From assembly GCA_016288055.1 (NCBI GenBank), contig JAEEXZ010000002.1, forward strand, positions 20,967-84,966: a stretch of 64,000 nt of DNA. The letters are read 5' to 3'. Shown piece by piece: positions 19,768-28,890 of this stretch. A program made the translations under genes and the position numbers. A model generated the notes under the pieces. That model ran no database searches. It was not told where the DNA came from and worked only from the letters and a program-made list of their open reading frames with translations. The DNA comes from Bacteroidales bacterium. Its GTDB lineage: Bacteria > Bacteroidota > Bacteroidia > Bacteroidales > UBA932. Position 1 is the first letter of the stretch, and every line of letters starts with the position of its first letter.

Positions 19768-21632
19768 GATAATATGGAATGTATAAATATTGTCAAAGCA
19801 AGCATATCGGCAGCCCCTCCGGGGGAAATCCGTTCCGCCGCAAATTCTTCGCACAAGGATTGTAACCTGTCCTTCTGATTCCCCTCATTGTCATTCTGAT
19901 TCCCCTCATTGTCATTCTGAGCGAAGCGAAGAATCTCTTCTTTTACTCTCTCAGCCCTCTCCTTCCCCACTCTATGAACAACACATGTATCATCCAGCGT
20001 GCTCATAATCTTCAGCAGCGTCCGCAGCGCACCGGCACCGCTCCGGTAGTACGGCAGCCAGTCTTCGAAGAGTTGGCGGTAGCCGGTGGCGGCGATGGCT
20101 CGGGCACCGGTTAGGGGCGTTTTCGTTAAGTTATTAACATTCAACTGATTACACAAAATGCTCCCGGCAATATTGCACAGAGCAATTTGCATATCTCGTT
20201 GATAATTAGCACTTTGAGAAAAACGGCCATTATCAGGGAAGCTGCGCATGGCGGCGTTCAGGGCAATCCCCAGGCAGAAAATGGCGCCGCGATGGGTGTT
20301 AACCCCGCCGGTAGCAGCCAGCATGGCCTTTTCGGCCTCGATGCCCAGAGCAATCAGGGACGGGGCATCGGGGGCCAGGGCCATTTGGGACCAGAACGGG
20401 CGCAGGGCGCGGATACCGGCGGCCATCACGGAATAATTCATGTCGGAATGGGCGCCGCTGGACTCCGGGCAAACGAGACCGGGCTTGAGAGGCGTGTCCA
20501 GTTCCAGCAAAAGGGCGCGCTGTGCCAGGGCGGCCAGCAAATAAGGACGGGAGGAAACAGGGCAAAGGGCCGATGCTTCCCCGAACCGCCCCAGCGACAG
20601 AGCGCTGCGCACCCGGGATGCCGAAACGGGAGCACCGTCAAGCTCCATCCGGGGTACGACTACAGAGTTGGTTATTAATTGGTTGTAACGGTTGGTAAGG
20701 GCGTCAAGGGGTTCAGAACCCACGAAGCGGACGGAAGCACCCAACGCAGGTGCAATCCATCGTGTATATAAGTCCACATCCAACTGCATCTGCGTCTGCG
20801 CAGCCATGGACAAATCCTTCAGAAAATACGTCGGAAACGTCACCGCCGAAATCACATACTCCGACCCCTCCAGCACCGTAATGCGATTAGATTCTTCGCT
20901 TCGCTCAGAATGACAGCGCGTTGGCGTTGCGATGGCCGACGGAAATTGGTTTTTCGGGCACCGTCCCGAAAAATAATTTCCTTCGGCCGTAGGCCCTTCA
21001 TAACACATAGATTCTTCGCTTCGCTCAGAATGACAGAGGTCTGCGACGGCCGCACGGATCATCGCCAGGCGCTCCTCATAAAGAAAATCGGAGCAATCTT
21101 CTTTGACGGGAATGACGAAGAGGTGATCTACCTGCGAAGAAGCCTGTTGCAGAAGATACTGATGTCCCAGCGTGAAGGGATTGGCGTTCATCACCACCAC
21201 ACCCGTGCGGCCTTCCCGGCGGAAAGAACGAAGGTAAGAACAGTACTGCTCCAGTCCCCTGCCATTCTCGAGCAGGACAGCCAGCGGGGCCGATGCCAGG
21301 AGACGGAACCCCATGCTCTCGAACACCGCCTGATACTCCGGCTTGGTAAAGACCTTGAGAGGCCCGGGGTGCTCGCTCATGATGCGGGAAACCAGCGGAA
21401 CCAGCATGCCGGAAGAACGATGGGACTCGGAAACGGCCAGGCATTTGAGCACGGAACCGGCCAGGCCGGCGCCGGCCAGCAGTTCCCCTTCCCCATCGAC
21501 AAAAGCATAATAAGAATCAAGCGATTCCATTCGGAGCCCATTGGCCTCGAGGAACCGCTTTACTTTATCACGGAAATAAGGAGTACTTAAAGGTATCTCC
21601 TGTATGTCGGTGTTTCTTTCGTATGTATTCAT
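19764..21632 (-). CDS. CitC ([citrate lyase] ligase)-CitG (triphosphoribosyl-dephospho-CoA synthase) fusion
   Basis: CitC half: VVMNANPFTLGHQYLLQQA and GSEYVISAVTFPTYFLKD. CitG half: LLLELDTPLKPGLVCPESSGAHSDMNY and ISPGGAADMLALTIFI. Confidence 0.85.
   Translation of the reverse strand: MNTYERNTDIQEIPLSTPYFRDKVKRFLEANGLRMESLDSYYAFVDGEGELLAGAGLAGSVLKCLAVSESHRSSGMLVPLVSRIMSEHPGPLKVFTKPEYQAVFESMGFRLLASAPLAVLLENGRGLEQYCSYLRSFRREGRTGVVVMNANPFTLGHQYLLQQASSQVDHLFVIPVKEDCSDFLYEERLAMIRAAVADLCHSERSEESMCYEGPTAEGNYFSGRCPKNQFPSAIATPTRCHSERSEESNRITVLEGSEYVISAVTFPTYFLKDLSMAAQTQMQLDVDLYTRWIAPALGASVRFVGSEPLDALTNRYNQLITNSVVVPRMELDGAPVSASRVRSALSLGRFGEASALCPVSSRPYLLAALAQRALLLELDTPLKPGLVCPESSGAHSDMNYSVMAAGIRALRPFWSQMALAPDAPSLIALGIEAEKAMLAATGGVNTHRGAIFCLGIALNAAMRSFPDNGRFSQSANYQRDMQIALCNIAGSILCNQLNVNNLTKTPLTGARAIAATGYRQLFEDWLPYYRSGAGALRTLLKIMSTLDDTCVVHRVGKERAERVKEEILRFAQNDNEGNQNDNEGNQKDRLQSLCEEFAAERISPGGAADMLALTIFIHSILS
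19911..19936 (+). repeat. Family-A repeat inside citG coding region
   Basis: Read in the CDS as ILRFAQND; preceded by tandem CTGATTCCCCTCATTGTCATT duplication. Confidence 0.9.
20889..21034. repeat. Composite in-frame insertion A-C-A inside the citC coding region
   Basis: Family-A units at 20889-20914 and 21009-21034 flank a 41-nt family-C palindrome at 20941-20981. Confidence 0.88.
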
Positions 21633-21730
21633 CCTGCCGCAAGCTTTCCAATACTCCCGGTTCCGCCTGCTATGGAATCACGTCACGAAGGTAACGATTA
21701 ATTGCCGATAAACAAAGAAATAAATGCACT

Positions 21731-23710
21731 TTATGCCTGCAGCCGGGCAATGAGTTCATCCCCCAGCGCCTCTTTGGCTTTGATGTGCTCCAGGACGGCT
21801 GTCACAAAAGGATTCGTTTCGAATTCCCCACGCACCTCGGAGAAATCCTTCTCCTTGATTTCGTGGGAACCGTCGGCACCGAAACCGGTTTGCGAAGCCA
21901 TGTTGAATTCCTTGCGGGCGTCCTCGTAGAGCATCCGGTCCAGCCCCACCACGGCCTCTTTCCAGCGCTCCACGATGGTGATAATCTGGCTGGGCGAGAT
22001 ATGGTCCAGGGAAATGCCGAAGAAGCACTCGAACTTGTCGTAGGCCCAGGTCCACTCGGCGTCATAATAGTTTTCATGCAGGGCGCGGAATCCCTCCGAG
22101 AGCTGCCAGATGTCCATGTGCCCGTTCTCCACCTGGTCCAGCAGTTCCGAGACCGCATTGCGCGGGACGATGAGGCCGCTGATATCGGCCCAGGGGCCCT
22201 TCCCGGAATGGGAGGTGGGCTTGAGTAGCTGGTGGATGCGCTCGTCCGACGCACCGGCCGGCATATTCTCCAGGCGCTTGATGAGCGAATTGCCGAGGAA
22301 CTTGGTGATGGCAATCTCGTAATACTGGATGCCGTGCCGGAGGGAAGCATTACGGATTTTGGTGCTGTGATAGGAATACAGGTCCGAGAGTTCGCCGGAA
22401 GCGTACTGGAGGTTCTTGAGCACCTGAATTCCCTTGAACATCTTCTGGATGGTGTAAGGGCTAAGGAGGTTGTAATTGATGCAGTCCAGACGGTCCGGGT
22501 CCTTGCGGGCGTCGCGCTTGGGCCATTTCTGGGCATCGCGGATGGTACCTACACTGCGCAGGTTAACGCCCGGCACCAGATAAGTGGTGTTCTGCTGCTC
22601 AATGAGATAGGAGAACGGCAGGTGCGACGTATCCGAGTGAGTGACATGGCGGCCCATGACCAGCGAAAAAGCTCCAACGCGGGCCGGCCACAGGATATAG
22701 GAATCGGATGCCGTCTTGGCGCCGCGCTCCAGGATACCCTGGTGGATGGGCCCCAATTTATACATGTGGTTGCTCTGGTTGGAGCCGGAGCCCGCATTCA
22801 TGAAGGAAAACATGCCGGCTATGAGGAGCGTACTCTTGTGGTGCGTCACCGTGAAAGGGCCCGCAAAGATGGCGCAGGCCTCGCCGTTTTCTTCCGTGCA
22901 ATTGCTGAAGAACAGGGAATCCGTAGCGCTGTACCCGTGCCCCATCTGGCAGCACTGACCCACGAAGCAGCGTTCCAGGGAAGTATTGTCAGACACATGA
23001 GAGCCGCTGCAGATGATGAAATCGTCCGCAATCACCCCATGCGCGATGGTCACCGGCGCCACGGCATTGCTGTGGACGGAACCGTTGCGGAGCCGGCTGC
23101 ACCCGCTGATGACGGCGTAGTCCCCGATGCGTACGCCATTGATATGCCGCGTATTGCGGATGGAGACCTCGTCGCCGATCATCCCCCGCTCCGACGTCTG
23201 CGACTTGGCGTAAGCGTCGATGTCCGCATTCAGGCGGGCAATCAGGTCGGGCCGATGCCGATACATGGCCAGCACATAGGCGATCTGCGCGCTGAGGCGG
23301 TCGAAGATCTTCACCTCGCGGCCGCCGGTCTCGTTGAGAACGGCCACCTCCACCCCATTGCCGAAGCTGCAAGGCCCCTCCGTCACAATCAGGTCCACAT
23401 TCTCGATATACGAATGCCGGCCGATGTCGTAGTTGGCGATATAATTGGAAACATTCTCGATCAGGGTGTCGTCCCCCACCGTCACATTGTGAAGCGTGGC
23501 ATTGCGGATGCCGGAATGCTTCCGGATGCCGCCGGGCAGTTCGAACACTTCCCTGAACCGTCCCCAACGGACATCACCGGAAAAACGCACGTTCCGGACA
23601 TGCTGAAGGGACTCCGCGTCGGTGATTTCCACCCTGTTCCAATCCGTGGCGCAGCATCCGCCGGACACGAGTAAATCAATCTCTTGCTGGCTTAGTTTTC
23701 TGTATTGCAT
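21731..23710 (-). CDS. DUF4954-family protein (left-handed beta-helix-like)
   Basis: Repeated hexapeptide-like motifs (GDDTLIENVSNYIANYDIGRHSYIENVDLIV). Confidence 0.75.
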   Translation of the reverse strand: MQYRKLSQQEIDLLVSGGCCATDWNRVEITDAESLQHVRNVRFSGDVRWGRFREVFELPGGIRKHSGIRNATLHNVTVGDDTLIENVSNYIANYDIGRHSYIENVDLIVTEGPCSFGNGVEVAVLNETGGREVKIFDRLSAQIAYVLAMYRHRPDLIARLNADIDAYAKSQTSERGMIGDEVSIRNTRHINGVRIGDYAVISGCSRLRNGSVHSNAVAPVTIAHGVIADDFIICSGSHVSDNTSLERCFVGQCCQMGHGYSATDSLFFSNCTEENGEACAIFAGPFTVTHHKSTLLIAGMFSFMNAGSGSNQSNHMYKLGPIHQGILERGAKTASDSYILWPARVGAFSLVMGRHVTHSDTSHLPFSYLIEQQNTTYLVPGVNLRSVGTIRDAQKWPKRDARKDPDRLDCINYNLLSPYTIQKMFKGIQVLKNLQYASGELSDLYSYHSTKIRNASLRHGIQYYEIAITKFLGNSLIKRLENMPAGASDERIHQLLKPTSHSGKGPWADISGLIVPRNAVSELLDQVENGHMDIWQLSEGFRALHENYYDAEWTWAYDKFECFFGISLDHISPSQIITIVERWKEAVVGLDRMLYEDARKEFNMASQTGFGADGSHEIKEKDFSEVRGEFETNPFVTAVLEHIKAKEALGDELIARLQA

Positions 23711-24198
23711 AAAATGTAGTTATTGACCATTTGGCGGATACGGGCAAGCAGCTCGTCCGTAGAGTGGTTCCGGGCCCGCATGCAGTAGCGCACCTCGTTC
23801 CCGCAAAGGAGGCATCGGCGGGGCTCACGGCCCACGGCCTCGCGCGGGACGGGACCATCGGCCCCCACGACATCGATGTCCATCAGGCGGCCCAGCGGGT
23901 GGGATTCCTCCACTTCGCAGGTGATGCGCTTGACGTCCAGCGGGGTGGCGGGCACGGAGAAATAGGCCTCGTAGCCTGTTTCCAGGTCCTTTTCGCAGAC
24001 AAAGCATCCGGGGAAACGCCCTTCGAGGGCTTCGCGGCCCGCCCTGCCGATGGCAAGGGAAACGTCGTTGCGTTTTTCCGGGCCGGGCAACTGTACCGTG
24101 AGAGAGACAAGCGTACAACCGGGATGCTTTCCCAGCCATTCCCGCTGAAAAGCCACCCGGGTGTCGCGACTCAGGAGCAGTTGCTCTAATGATACCAT
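23692..24198 (-). CDS. citX: CitX-like apo-citrate lyase phosphoribosyl-dephospho-CoA transferase
   Basis: ESHPLGRLMDIDVVGADG and RRCLLCGNEVRYCMRARNHS motifs; located by citC-citG. Confidence 0.8.
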   Translation of the reverse strand: MVSLEQLLLSRDTRVAFQREWLGKHPGCTLVSLTVQLPGPEKRNDVSLAIGRAGREALEGRFPGCFVCEKDLETGYEAYFSVPATPLDVKRITCEVEESHPLGRLMDIDVVGADGPVPREAVGREPRRCLLCGNEVRYCMRARNHSTDELLARIRQMVNNYILCNTEN

Positions 24199-24268
24199 AC
24201 CGATAGTTTAGCTAACAAATATAGTAAAATTCTTTGTATCTTTGCACGCCCAAATCAAATAGACATTT

Positions 24269-24790
24269 ATGAATCTCAATAACATCAAGGCATTCGCCTT
24301 TGATATAGACGGCGTGGCAACCGACGGCGGTGTATTCTGTAACAGCGAAGGAGACCTTCTGCGCACCTACGATGCGAAGGACGGATTCGCCATCCGCATG
24401 GCCGCCATGCACGGTTTCCCCCTCGCCGTCATCACCGGCGGCAGCAGCGAGAGTATCCGCAAACGCATGCAGGGATGCGGCGTAAAACCGGAGGACGTCT
24501 TCCTCCACTGCCGCGACAAACGGGACCAGTTCGCCATCTTCTGCGAGCGCTACGGCCTCCAGCCTTCAGACGTCATGTACTTCGGGGACGACGTACCGGA
24601 CCTGGACATCATCAAGGCCTGCGGCGCGGGCGTTTGCCCCTCCGACGCCGTGGACGAAGTAAAGGAGGCGGCCGATTGGATCACCACCCACCGGGGCGGC
24701 AAGGGCTGCCTGCGCGAAGCCATCGAAAAGACACTCCGCGTCCAGGGAAAATGGACCTTCGAACCGGAAGATTACAAAGCAAGATTCTAA
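24269..24790 (+). CDS. KdsC-like HAD phosphatase
   Basis: FAFDIDGVATDGGVF, TGGSSESIRKR, YFGDDVPDLDIIKACG. Confidence 0.85.
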   Translation: MNLNNIKAFAFDIDGVATDGGVFCNSEGDLLRTYDAKDGFAIRMAAMHGFPLAVITGGSSESIRKRMQGCGVKPEDVFLHCRDKRDQFAIFCERYGLQPSDVMYFGDDVPDLDIIKACGAGVCPSDAVDEVKEAADWITTHRGGKGCLREAIEKTLRVQGKWTFEPEDYKARF

Positions 24791-24793
24791 ACC

Positions 24794-25390
24794 ATGGACC
24801 TGAAAGGAAAACATATCATCCTCGCGAGCAACTCCCCCAGAAGGCGCGAGCTGCTCAAAGGCCTGGACATTGATTTTGAGGTTGATACCCGTAACAACTT
24901 TGAGGAACGCTTCGGTCCGGAGATTCCTTACGACGAAGTCCCCCGCCTGATGGCGGAGGGCAAGTCCCACGGGTTCCATCGGCCCCTCGAGGACGGGGAA
25001 ATCCTCATTACCGCAGACACCATGGTCATCCTCCCCTCCTCCTGCGGGAAGCCCGGGGAGATTCTGGGCAAGCCGCGCGACCGCGAGGACGCATGCCGCA
25101 TGCTGCGGGACCTCTCTGGCCGCGAACATCACGTGACCACAGCCGTCACCATCCGGGACAACAGCCGGGAGAGCACCTTCGCCATCACCACCGAGGTGTG
25201 GTTCAAACAGCTCACGGAAGAGGAAATCGCCTATTACGTAGATACTTACAAGCCCTATGACAAAGCGGGCGCCTATGCCATCCAGGAATGGATAGGCCAT
25301 ATCGGCATCACCCGTATCGAGGGTTCCTATTTCAATGTGGTGGGATTCCCCGTGCAGCGCGTGTACGAGGCCCTGCAGTCCTTCCTTTAG
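24794..25390 (+). CDS. maf: Maf-like nucleotide pyrophosphatase
   Basis: IILASNSPRRRELLKGLDIDFEV; GAYAIQEWIG. Confidence 0.92.
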   Translation: MDLKGKHIILASNSPRRRELLKGLDIDFEVDTRNNFEERFGPEIPYDEVPRLMAEGKSHGFHRPLEDGEILITADTMVILPSSCGKPGEILGKPRDREDACRMLRDLSGREHHVTTAVTIRDNSRESTFAITTEVWFKQLTEEEIAYYVDTYKPYDKAGAYAIQEWIGHIGITRIEGSYFNVVGFPVQRVYEALQSFL

Positions 25391-26691
25391 TGAGTAGCCT
25401 TGCGGTAGCGGGAGAAGAGCCGCTGCGGCAGTTCCATCGCAAAGACAATTCCCAGAACAATGGCCACAGCCACTTTGAGGGCCATGAATCCGCTGCCCAG
25501 TCCCAACTGGAACTGGCTGGTTGTGATGTAGTAGGAGAACCAGAACACGCCCGCCCCCGGAACCAGCGTAAAGATGCCGCACACAGTGAACACCTGCGCC
25601 GGACAGCGGTTAGGGACAGCGGCGAAGCGTGAGAGGACGCAGATGACAAAAGCCGCAAAGAGGGACGCCATCGGGGCCGTCATTCCCGCGAACCTGAACA
25701 GCAGCAGATACACCATCCACCCTGCCACGCCGATGACGCCGGAGGAGAGATAGTGCTCGCGGTCCACCCCGTAGATGGCCGTAAACCCGAGCGTGCCGAT
25801 GAACGCCGCCACCGCCTGCCAGAAGAAGCCCGCCGTCTGGGGACTTGCCGTCATGCCCGTGAGCTTGATGATCTGGCCGAACAGCGCGCCGTCCACCAGG
25901 AAGGCGAAGGACACGCCCAGCGCAATGCACACAAAGCCCAGCATGGCATCCGTCAGCCGCGTGAGGCCGGCCAGATAGTCGGAGTTGGCAAGGTCCCGCA
26001 CGCCGTTGGTAAACGGAACGCCGGGAATGAGGGGCATCACCGCGCCGATGATAATGTCGCTCAGGCTGTCCCCCAGCCCAAGCCTCCAGCAGAGGATGGA
26101 TATGGCCGATGCAATCACGGCGTTGGACACGCCCGCCACGATGCGGGACATGTAGCGGGAACTCACGAAGTGGATGAACAGGAAGAGGAAAAGGCCGGCG
26201 ATGGCCGCCGCCGCGCAATCCAGGAAACCGCCGCCGAACACAGCCGAGAAGGCCGCGGCGCTGGCCGATGTAGCCACCAGCTGCTCCCAGAACGGCTTTC
26301 CGGGCAGTTTCTTAATCTGCTCCAGGCGTTCGCGGGCCTGGTCCAGGGTGCATCGGCCGGCCGCAATGTCATAGCTGAGGCGGTTGACGGCCGTCACGCG
26401 GGAGAACTGAGTGGCGCGGATGGGAATGAAGGCGACGTTGGCGTAGGTGGAAGCCTGGCCGCCGTTCTTGGAGACGCGCTCTGCCTTGCCGGAAGTAAAA
26501 ATCCCGTTGGAGAGGATGAAAAAATGACCGGAACTCACGCCGAAGTGCGTCGAAATCCGGTTCATGATATCTTCCACGCGGGAGAGTTCCGCGCCGTTTT
26601 CCAGCAGGATGTGCCCGGCCTCGGAGGCCACCTCCAGGACCTCTGAGAAATCTGGTTTCTGTTCGTTCGTTTCCACGGTGCAAAAGTACAT
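25387..26691 (-). CDS. ThrE-type threonine/serine exporter family protein
   Basis: ILLENGAELSRVEDIMNRIS followed by a multi-TM domain; start placed at MYFCTVETNE. Confidence 0.82.
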   Translation of the reverse strand: MYFCTVETNEQKPDFSEVLEVASEAGHILLENGAELSRVEDIMNRISTHFGVSSGHFFILSNGIFTSGKAERVSKNGGQASTYANVAFIPIRATQFSRVTAVNRLSYDIAAGRCTLDQARERLEQIKKLPGKPFWEQLVATSASAAAFSAVFGGGFLDCAAAAIAGLFLFLFIHFVSSRYMSRIVAGVSNAVIASAISILCWRLGLGDSLSDIIIGAVMPLIPGVPFTNGVRDLANSDYLAGLTRLTDAMLGFVCIALGVSFAFLVDGALFGQIIKLTGMTASPQTAGFFWQAVAAFIGTLGFTAIYGVDREHYLSSGVIGVAGWMVYLLLFRFAGMTAPMASLFAAFVICVLSRFAAVPNRCPAQVFTVCGIFTLVPGAGVFWFSYYITTSQFQLGLGSGFMALKVAVAIVLGIVFAMELPQRLFSRYRKATH

Positions 26692-26698
26692 AAAATAA

Positions 26699-27778
26699 TT
26701 GTATTTTTGCACTGTGAATTCCTTTACGCAAAGCATTCTTTTCTGGTACTCCGAAAATGGCCGCGACCTACCCTGGCGCCGTACCCGGGACCCGTACGCC
26801 GTGTGGCTCAGCGAGATTATCCTGCAGCAGACGCGCATCGCCCAGGGAACGGCCTACTGGCACCGTTTCATGGAGCGCTTCCCCACCGTCGGGGAGTTGG
26901 CCGATGCCTCCGAAGACGAGGTCCTGCGCCTCTGGGAAGGCCTGGGGTATTACTCCCGGGCCAGGAACCTGCACGCCGCCGCCAGGCAGATCGTGGCGGC
27001 CGGCGCGTTCCCTTCCACGCTGGAGGGGATCAAGGCGCTGAAGGGGGTCGGGGACTATACGGCGGCGGCCATCGGCTCCATCTGCTTCGGCCTTCCGGCC
27101 GCGGTGGTGGACGGCAATGTGTACAGGGTGCTCGCGCGGCATTTTGGTCTGGCGACTCCGGTCGGAACCACGCAGGCCAAGAAGGAATTTACCGCCCTGG
27201 CGCAGCAGTTGTTGCCGGCCGACGACCCCGCCGCCTTCAACCAGGGCATGATGGACTTCGGAGCCATGCAGTGCACGCCCATCGGCCCGGACTGCCCGGC
27301 CTGTCCCCTGCGGGCTTCCTGCAATGCGCTCCGCACCGGCCGCGTGGAGCTTCTTCCCGTCAAAAAGGCGCCCGTCGCCGTCCAGGAGCGCCGCTTCAGC
27401 TACGTCTATGTCCGCTTCAATGGCGAGACCGCCATCCGCCGCCGCGGCGCTGGCGATATCTGGCAAGGGTTATATGAGCCTTTGGTAATTAGCGACCCCG
27501 CCTGGCTGGCGGCCAAAGGAATTTATTTTTCGCAAGGCTTTGCGAAAAACCAAATTCCTTCGGCCATCGCGAACCTAACGCACGCGGGGCCGCTGGTACA
27601 ATTACGGAATAACGTCAAGCATCAATTAACTCACAGGACTCTTATTGTAGATTTTTTCCTGTGGGAGCCTGTTTCCAAACCCGAACTCCCCGACGGATAT
27701 ATCTGGATAAAAGAAACGGAGCTTGACCGTTATGGCAAGCCCCGTCTGTTCGAACTGCTTCTGGAAAGCCTTCCTTAG
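26699..27778 (+). CDS. mutY: A/G-specific adenine glycosylase
   Basis: NGRDLPWRRTRDPYAVWLSEIILQQTRIA; LKGVGDYTAAAIGSICF; Fe-S Cys cluster CTPIGPDCPACPLRASC. Confidence 0.92.
   Translation: MYFCTVNSFTQSILFWYSENGRDLPWRRTRDPYAVWLSEIILQQTRIAQGTAYWHRFMERFPTVGELADASEDEVLRLWEGLGYYSRARNLHAAARQIVAAGAFPSTLEGIKALKGVGDYTAAAIGSICFGLPAAVVDGNVYRVLARHFGLATPVGTTQAKKEFTALAQQLLPADDPAAFNQGMMDFGAMQCTPIGPDCPACPLRASCNALRTGRVELLPVKKAPVAVQERRFSYVYVRFNGETAIRRRGAGDIWQGLYEPLVISDPAWLAAKGIYFSQGFAKNQIPSAIANLTHAGPLVQLRNNVKHQLTHRTLIVDFFLWEPVSKPELPDGYIWIKETELDRYGKPRLFELLLESLP
27518..27581. repeat. Family-C palindromic element in frame within mutY
   Basis: GGAATTTATTTTTCGCAAGGCTTTGCGAAAAACCAAATTCC + TTCGGCCATCGC; same architecture as citC copy 20941-20981. 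Confidence 0.82.
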
Positions 27779-28839
27779 GCTTCTTCTTCGTCGTCCGGAA
27801 GGACAATCTGCTTGAACTGGTTCTTGCGTTTGAGCCAGCGCTCACGGGCATACTGCTGCATGTCGGTGATGGTGTCGTTCTCGTCGATGATTTCCATTCC
27901 CAGGATGGTTTCCATGATGTCTTCCAGCGTGATGATGCCCTGGAAGCAGCCATAGTCGTCGATGATGCAGGCAATCTGGTCCTTGGTCTTGAGAAGGCTT
28001 TCCCAGATGTCCCCGACGGTGGTTTCCTCGTGAAAGGCAGCGATTTTGCGCTTGATAGACTTCAGGCGCATGTCGAACTTATCCTCTGCCAGGTTCTCCA
28101 GGACATCGTAGCGCAGGACATAGCCGGTGATGAATTCCGGAGAGTCTGCATAGACAGGGATACGGGAGTTGTGGGAAAGGTCTTCCTGCCTGTAGAACTG
28201 CTTGAGCGTCATGTTCTCGGGGGCGATGGCCGCCACTACCCGGGGAGTCATTACGTCGTAGGCTTTTATATCGTCCAGTTTGATGATGTTCTGGATGACT
28301 TTGTTCTCGGAGTTGTCCAGCACACCTTCCTCTTCGCCGATATTGGCCATGGCGCTCACTTCTTCGCGGGAGATTCCCACGTCCGGTTCCTCGTCCGAAA
28401 TGCTGGAATGCAGCTTGTCCACCACCCACACGATGGGATAGAGCAGGTAAACCAGCATCTGCATGATTTTGCTCAGCCAAAGGAGGTCTTTGTAGTGGGA
28501 GGTGCCGATGGTTTTGGGAACGATCTCCGAAAACACCAGGATGAGGATGGTCATGGCGGCGCTCACGATGCCGAACCAGTGGTCTCCGGTGAGGAGTGTG
28601 GCCTGATGGCCCACGGCGGCGGCGCCCAGGGTGTTGGCAATGGTATTGAGGGACAGGATGGCGGTGAGGGGGCGGTCCGGATCCTGCTTGAACTTCAAAA
28701 AGCGGGCAGCATGGCGGTCTCCCTCCTCCTCCTTCATGGTAATAAAGGAAATGGGCGTTGACATGAGCACCGATTCCAGCAACGAGCACAGGAAGGAAAT
28801 GCCCATCGTGAGAAGGAGATATACGAGAAGAAGTGTCAT
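27775..28839 (-). CDS. CNNM/hemolysin-C-like membrane protein with CBS domains
   Basis: DUF21 multi-TM N-terminus, VMTPRVVAAIAPE, IACIIDDYGCFQGIITLEDIMETILG. Confidence 0.82.
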   Translation of the reverse strand: MTLLLVYLLLTMGISFLCSLLESVLMSTPISFITMKEEEGDRHAARFLKFKQDPDRPLTAILSLNTIANTLGAAAVGHQATLLTGDHWFGIVSAAMTILILVFSEIVPKTIGTSHYKDLLWLSKIMQMLVYLLYPIVWVVDKLHSSISDEEPDVGISREEVSAMANIGEEEGVLDNSENKVIQNIIKLDDIKAYDVMTPRVVAAIAPENMTLKQFYRQEDLSHNSRIPVYADSPEFITGYVLRYDVLENLAEDKFDMRLKSIKRKIAAFHEETTVGDIWESLLKTKDQIACIIDDYGCFQGIITLEDIMETILGMEIIDENDTITDMQQYARERWLKRKNQFKQIVLPDDEEEA

Positions 28840-28890
28840 CTTGTTCTATTCAATTCACAAATTTATCAAATTTTCCGTAAATTTGTACTC

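Noticed and set aside
16534-19878. Long plus-strand ORFs opposite icd and aconitase (314 and 579 aa)
   Set aside because: Antisense shadows of highly conserved minus-strand genes in GC-rich DNA; His/Gly/Val-rich with no recognisable domain.
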